DNA from: Gammaproteobacteria bacterium
GTDB taxonomy: Bacteria; Pseudomonadota; Gammaproteobacteria; Steroidobacterales; Steroidobacteraceae
Direction of reading: 5' to 3'
Length of the DNA stretch: 15,750 nucleotides
Assembly (NCBI GenBank): GCA_027451085.1
Contig: DAIDKA010000209.1
Location: forward strand, 1 to 15,750
How positions within the stretch are numbered: position 1 is the first letter of the stretch; each line of letters opens with the position of its first letter. The position numbers and the translations under genes were made by a program. The notes below the pieces were generated by a model. The model did not search any database. It was not told the DNA's origin and saw nothing but the letters and a program-made list of their open reading frames with translations. This document shows positions 13,876 to 15,750 of the stretch, one piece after another.

Positions 13876-14452
13876 GGCGCAGCAGATGATACCCGACCTC
13901 CCCGGCCTGCTTCGCCTTCAGCAGCTGCCAGGAAGCCGGCAGCGGCGGCAGGCCCGCGCGCGCCGCAGCCTCGGCGTAGATCAGCGCGCCGGGCGCGAGC
14001 CAGCCGTCCTGTGTCAGGCGTGAGGCGGCGTCGGCCAGCAGGGTGCTCGCAAACGGCGGGTCCAGGAACACCACGTCGAAAGGCTCCGGCGGGCCCGCCA
14101 GCAGCGCCAGAGCATCGGCGCGCCGGACTTCACCACCAGCGCCTGCCCATGCATCGAGGGTGGCTCTGAGGTCGCGCACGGCGGCGGCCCCCTGCTCCAC
14201 GAACAGCACCCGCGCCGCGCCGCGCGACAGCGCCTCCAGCCCCAGGGCGCCTGATCCCGCGAACAGGTCCAGGCAGCGCGCGCCGCAAATATCGGCTCCC
14301 AGCCAGTTGAACAAGGTCTCGCGCACACGGTACGGCGTGGGCCGCAGAGCGTCCAGCTCGGGGAACCGCAGTTTGCGGCCGCGCCAGCGGCCACCGATGA
14401 TGCGCAGCGTGCGCGCCTGCGCACCGCGCGGGTTTCTGGGGGCGGTTGGCAT
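13865..14452 (-). CDS. rsmD: 16S rRNA (guanine(966)-N(2))-methyltransferase
   Basis: RsmD methylates G966 of 16S rRNA on the assembled 30S subunit. With the ATG at 14452 the protein is 195 residues, close to E. coli RsmD (198). The N-terminal RNA-contacting strand RTLRIIGGRWRGRKLRFP is at 14-31, followed by LRPTPYRVRETLFNWL (36-51). The SAM site DLFAGSGALGLEALSRGA is at 62-79, and the catalytic DPPF at 131-134. The frame is open upstream through ftsY to 14752, but that extension is low-complexity Arg/Pro sequence and is a shadow. ATGs at 14491 and 14494 are possible but would start beyond the normal length. The divergent ftsY start is 53 bp away, as in E. coli, where rsmD and ftsYEX also face apart. 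Its TAA overlaps the coaD start. Confidence 0.95.
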   Translation of the reverse strand: MPTAPRNPRGAQARTLRIIGGRWRGRKLRFPELDALRPTPYRVRETLFNWLGADICGARCLDLFAGSGALGLEALSRGAARVLFVEQGAAAVRDLRATLDAWAGAGGEVRRADALALLAGPPEPFDVVFLDPPFASTLLADAASRLTQDGWLAPGALIYAEAAARAGLPPLPASWQLLKAKQAGEVGYHLLRHEP

Positions 14453-14493
14453 GTTGGGTAGCGCGGCCAGGAGAGTGCCGGACCGAATCATCA

Positions 14494-14499
14494 TACAAT
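14494..14499 (+). promoter_or_regulatory. Candidate -10 box of ftsY
   Basis: TACAAT (five of six consensus bases) ends six bases before the ftsY ATG, so initiation about seven bases downstream would fall on the start codon itself. The expected -35 position (about 14471-14476) holds no good match. A minus-strand TATGAT (14490-14495) overlaps it and could serve rsmD. Evidence is limited to these hexamers and their position. Confidence 0.3.
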
Positions 14500-14505
14500 A
14501 GGCCC

Positions 14506-15435
14506 ATGAGCTTCTTTGGGCGCCTGAAGGCGAAATTGAACCGCGGCACGTCGTGGCTGACCGGCGGCCTCGCGGACCTGTTCGCCGGGCGCAGGATCGA
14601 TGCCGAAATCCTCGACGAACTGGAGACCCGCCTGCTGACCGCGGACGTTGGCGTGGAGGCCACCGGGCAGCTGCTCGACGGCCTGCGCACCCGCGTGGCG
14701 CGGCAGGAACTGGCGGACGTGCCGGCGCTGGTGGCGGCGCTGCGCGAATCAATCATCGAGCTGCTGCAGCCATGCGCACGACCGCTGGTGATCGATGTTG
14801 CGCACCAGCCCTATGTGATCCTGGTGGTGGGCGTGAACGGCTCCGGCAAGACCACCACCATCGGCAAGCTGGCGCAGCGCCTGACCCGCGACGGCCTCAG
14901 CGTCATGCTGGCCGCCGGTGACACTTTCCGCGCCGCTGCCATCGAGCAACTGGAGGTCTGGGCATCACGCACCGGCGCCGCCATCGTCGCCCAGCAGGCG
15001 GGCGCAGACCCCGGCGCCGTGGCCTTCGACGCCCTGCAGTCGGCCCGCTCGCGCGGCAGCAATGTCCTGATCGCCGACACCGCGGGGCGCCTGCACAGCC
15101 AGTCGCACCTGATGGAGGAACTCAAGAAGGTACGCCGCGTGCTGCAGCGGGCCGAACCCTCCGCCCCGCATGAAGTCCTGCTGGTGCTCGACGCCAACCA
15201 GGGCCAGAACGCCCTGTCACAGGCGGTGCAGTTCCACCAGGCCATCGGCGTCACGGGCCTGGTGCTGACCAAGCTCGACGGCACCGCCAAGGGTGGCATC
15301 GTGCTCGCGATCGCCCGCAGGCTCGGGCTGCCCATCCGTTTCATCGGCATCGGCGAAGGCCCGGAGGACTTCGGCGAGTTCGACGCCCGGGCGTTCGCCA
15401 CCGCGCTGGTGGACGGCGTGGGCGCGCAGCCTTAG
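14506..15435 (+). CDS. ftsY: Signal recognition particle receptor FtsY
   Basis: FtsY is the SRP receptor GTPase that brings ribosomes making membrane proteins to SecYEG at the inner membrane. The 309-residue product keeps the NG core and lacks the long acidic A domain of E. coli FtsY (497 residues); a short basic N-terminus (FFGRLKAKLNRG) may serve for lipid contact. The N domain helices span about 20-95. The GTPase has GVNGSGKTTTIGKL (109-122), AAGDTFRAAAIEQLEVW (136-152), ADTAGRLHSQ (190-199), LDANQGQ (228-234) and TKLDGTAKGG (255-264). The closing GIGEGPEDFGEFDARAF is typical. The ATG at 14506 gives the usual MSFFGRLK start; the open frame further up to 14446 is not conserved-looking. No Shine-Dalgarno sequence precedes it. 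ftsE follows after 13 bp, in the standard ftsY-ftsE-ftsX order. Confidence 0.97.
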   Translation: MSFFGRLKAKLNRGTSWLTGGLADLFAGRRIDAEILDELETRLLTADVGVEATGQLLDGLRTRVARQELADVPALVAALRESIIELLQPCARPLVIDVAHQPYVILVVGVNGSGKTTTIGKLAQRLTRDGLSVMLAAGDTFRAAAIEQLEVWASRTGAAIVAQQAGADPGAVAFDALQSARSRGSNVLIADTAGRLHSQSHLMEELKKVRRVLQRAEPSAPHEVLLVLDANQGQNALSQAVQFHQAIGVTGLVLTKLDGTAKGGIVLAIARRLGLPIRFIGIGEGPEDFGEFDARAFATALVDGVGAQP

Positions 15436-15448
15436 GGCCTGCCGGCGC

Positions 15449-15750
15449 ATGATCCTCTTCGAGCGGGTCACCAAGCGATACCCCAACGGCCGCGAGGCCC
15501 TGACCGGCGCGAGCTTCCAGGTCGACAGCGGCGAGATGGTGTTCCTGACCGGGCGCTCCGGCGCCGGCAAAAGTACGGTGCTCAAGCTCCTGGCGCTGCT
15601 GGAGCGGCCCACGCGCGGCACGGTGATCGTGGGCGGCCAGAACCTGGGCTCGATGCCGCCGAGGAAAATCCCCGCTTACCGTCGCACCCTGGGCGTGGTG
15701 TTCCAGGAACACCGGCTGCTGGCGGACCGCCCTGTGTTCGACAACGTGGC
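15449..15750 (+). CDS. ftsE: Cell division ATP-binding protein FtsE, 3' end beyond the window
   Basis: FtsE is the ATPase of the FtsEX complex, which controls peptidoglycan hydrolases at the division septum. Only the first 100 codons are present, and the frame is open to the right edge. The reading begins MILFERVTKRYPNGREALTG, the usual FtsE opening (substrate-independent, since FtsEX is not thought to transport). The Walker A motif GRSGAGKST is at 35-43, followed by LLALLERPTRGTVIVGGQNL. The Q-loop LGVVFQEHRLLADRPVFDNV is at 81-100. The signature and Walker B motifs would lie outside. It starts 13 bp after ftsY with a weak ribosome binding site, so coupled translation is likely. ftsX and rpoH would be expected to its right. 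Confidence 0.95.
   Translation, partial: MILFERVTKRYPNGREALTGASFQVDSGEMVFLTGRSGAGKSTVLKLLALLERPTRGTVIVGGQNLGSMPPRKIPAYRRTLGVVFQEHRLLADRPVFDNV

Noticed and set aside
14453..14752. 100-residue N-terminal extension of rsmD through the ftsY start
   Set aside because: Arg/Pro-rich, not like the family, and antisense to the conserved ftsY N domain. The ATG at 14452 gives the normal length.
1..15750. CRISPR array, prophage, integron or transposase
   Set aside because: No regularly spaced repeats, integrase, transposase or phage structural motifs were seen on either strand.

Overview
The window is a GC-rich, densely packed chromosomal stretch from a gammaproteobacterium, probably an environmental lineage outside the enteric group. 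The evidence is gene order. The run pyrE - dut - coaBC - radC - rpmB - rpmG - mutM - coaD has the same relative orientations as the well-known Escherichia coli cluster. Here it joins directly to rsmD and ftsY-ftsE, a linkage I recall from Pseudomonas. I found no prophage, insertion sequence, CRISPR array, tRNA or rRNA. Almost all of the window is housekeeping sequence.

Left part (1-4830). A truncated single-pass membrane protein of unknown function faces ldcA (murein LD-carboxypeptidase), which is coupled to trmB (tRNA m7G46 methyltransferase) by an ATGA overlap. A MarC-family membrane protein converges on trmB with no base between the two stop codons. A small, extremely acidic protein (DUF6763-like) follows, then ampG (muropeptide permease) on the minus strand. 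LdcA and AmpG act in the same pathway, cell-wall recycling.

Middle part (4851-9494). pyrE starts 21 bases from the ampG start, on the other strand. A secreted DUF4124 coiled-coil protein occupies the place where E. coli has slmA. Convergent to it is the coaBC-dut operon. A REP-like palindrome of about 75 bp separates the two and supplies the dut stop codon. radC diverges from coaBC. The rpmB-rpmG operon (ribosomal proteins L28 and L33) has a recognisable sigma70 promoter and a clear intrinsic terminator.

Right part (9509-15750). A GAF/GGDEF/EAL cyclic-di-GMP protein sits between rpmG and mutM. Its GGDEF signature is degraded, but its EAL signature residues are kept. mutM is followed by a compact AlkA-type glycosylase, giving a base-excision-repair pair. 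The glycosylase reading frame runs 107 bp into the 3' end of the convergent coaD and gains a basic tail there. coaD overlaps rsmD by 11 bp. rsmD diverges from ftsY, followed by ftsE, which is cut by the window end.

My view is that no wholly new system is visible. The features most worth checking are the glycosylase tail overprinted on coaD, the palindrome that ends dut, the c-di-GMP gene inserted in a conserved cluster, the mutually exclusive hairpins at 2920-2952, and a possibly leaderless ftsY.
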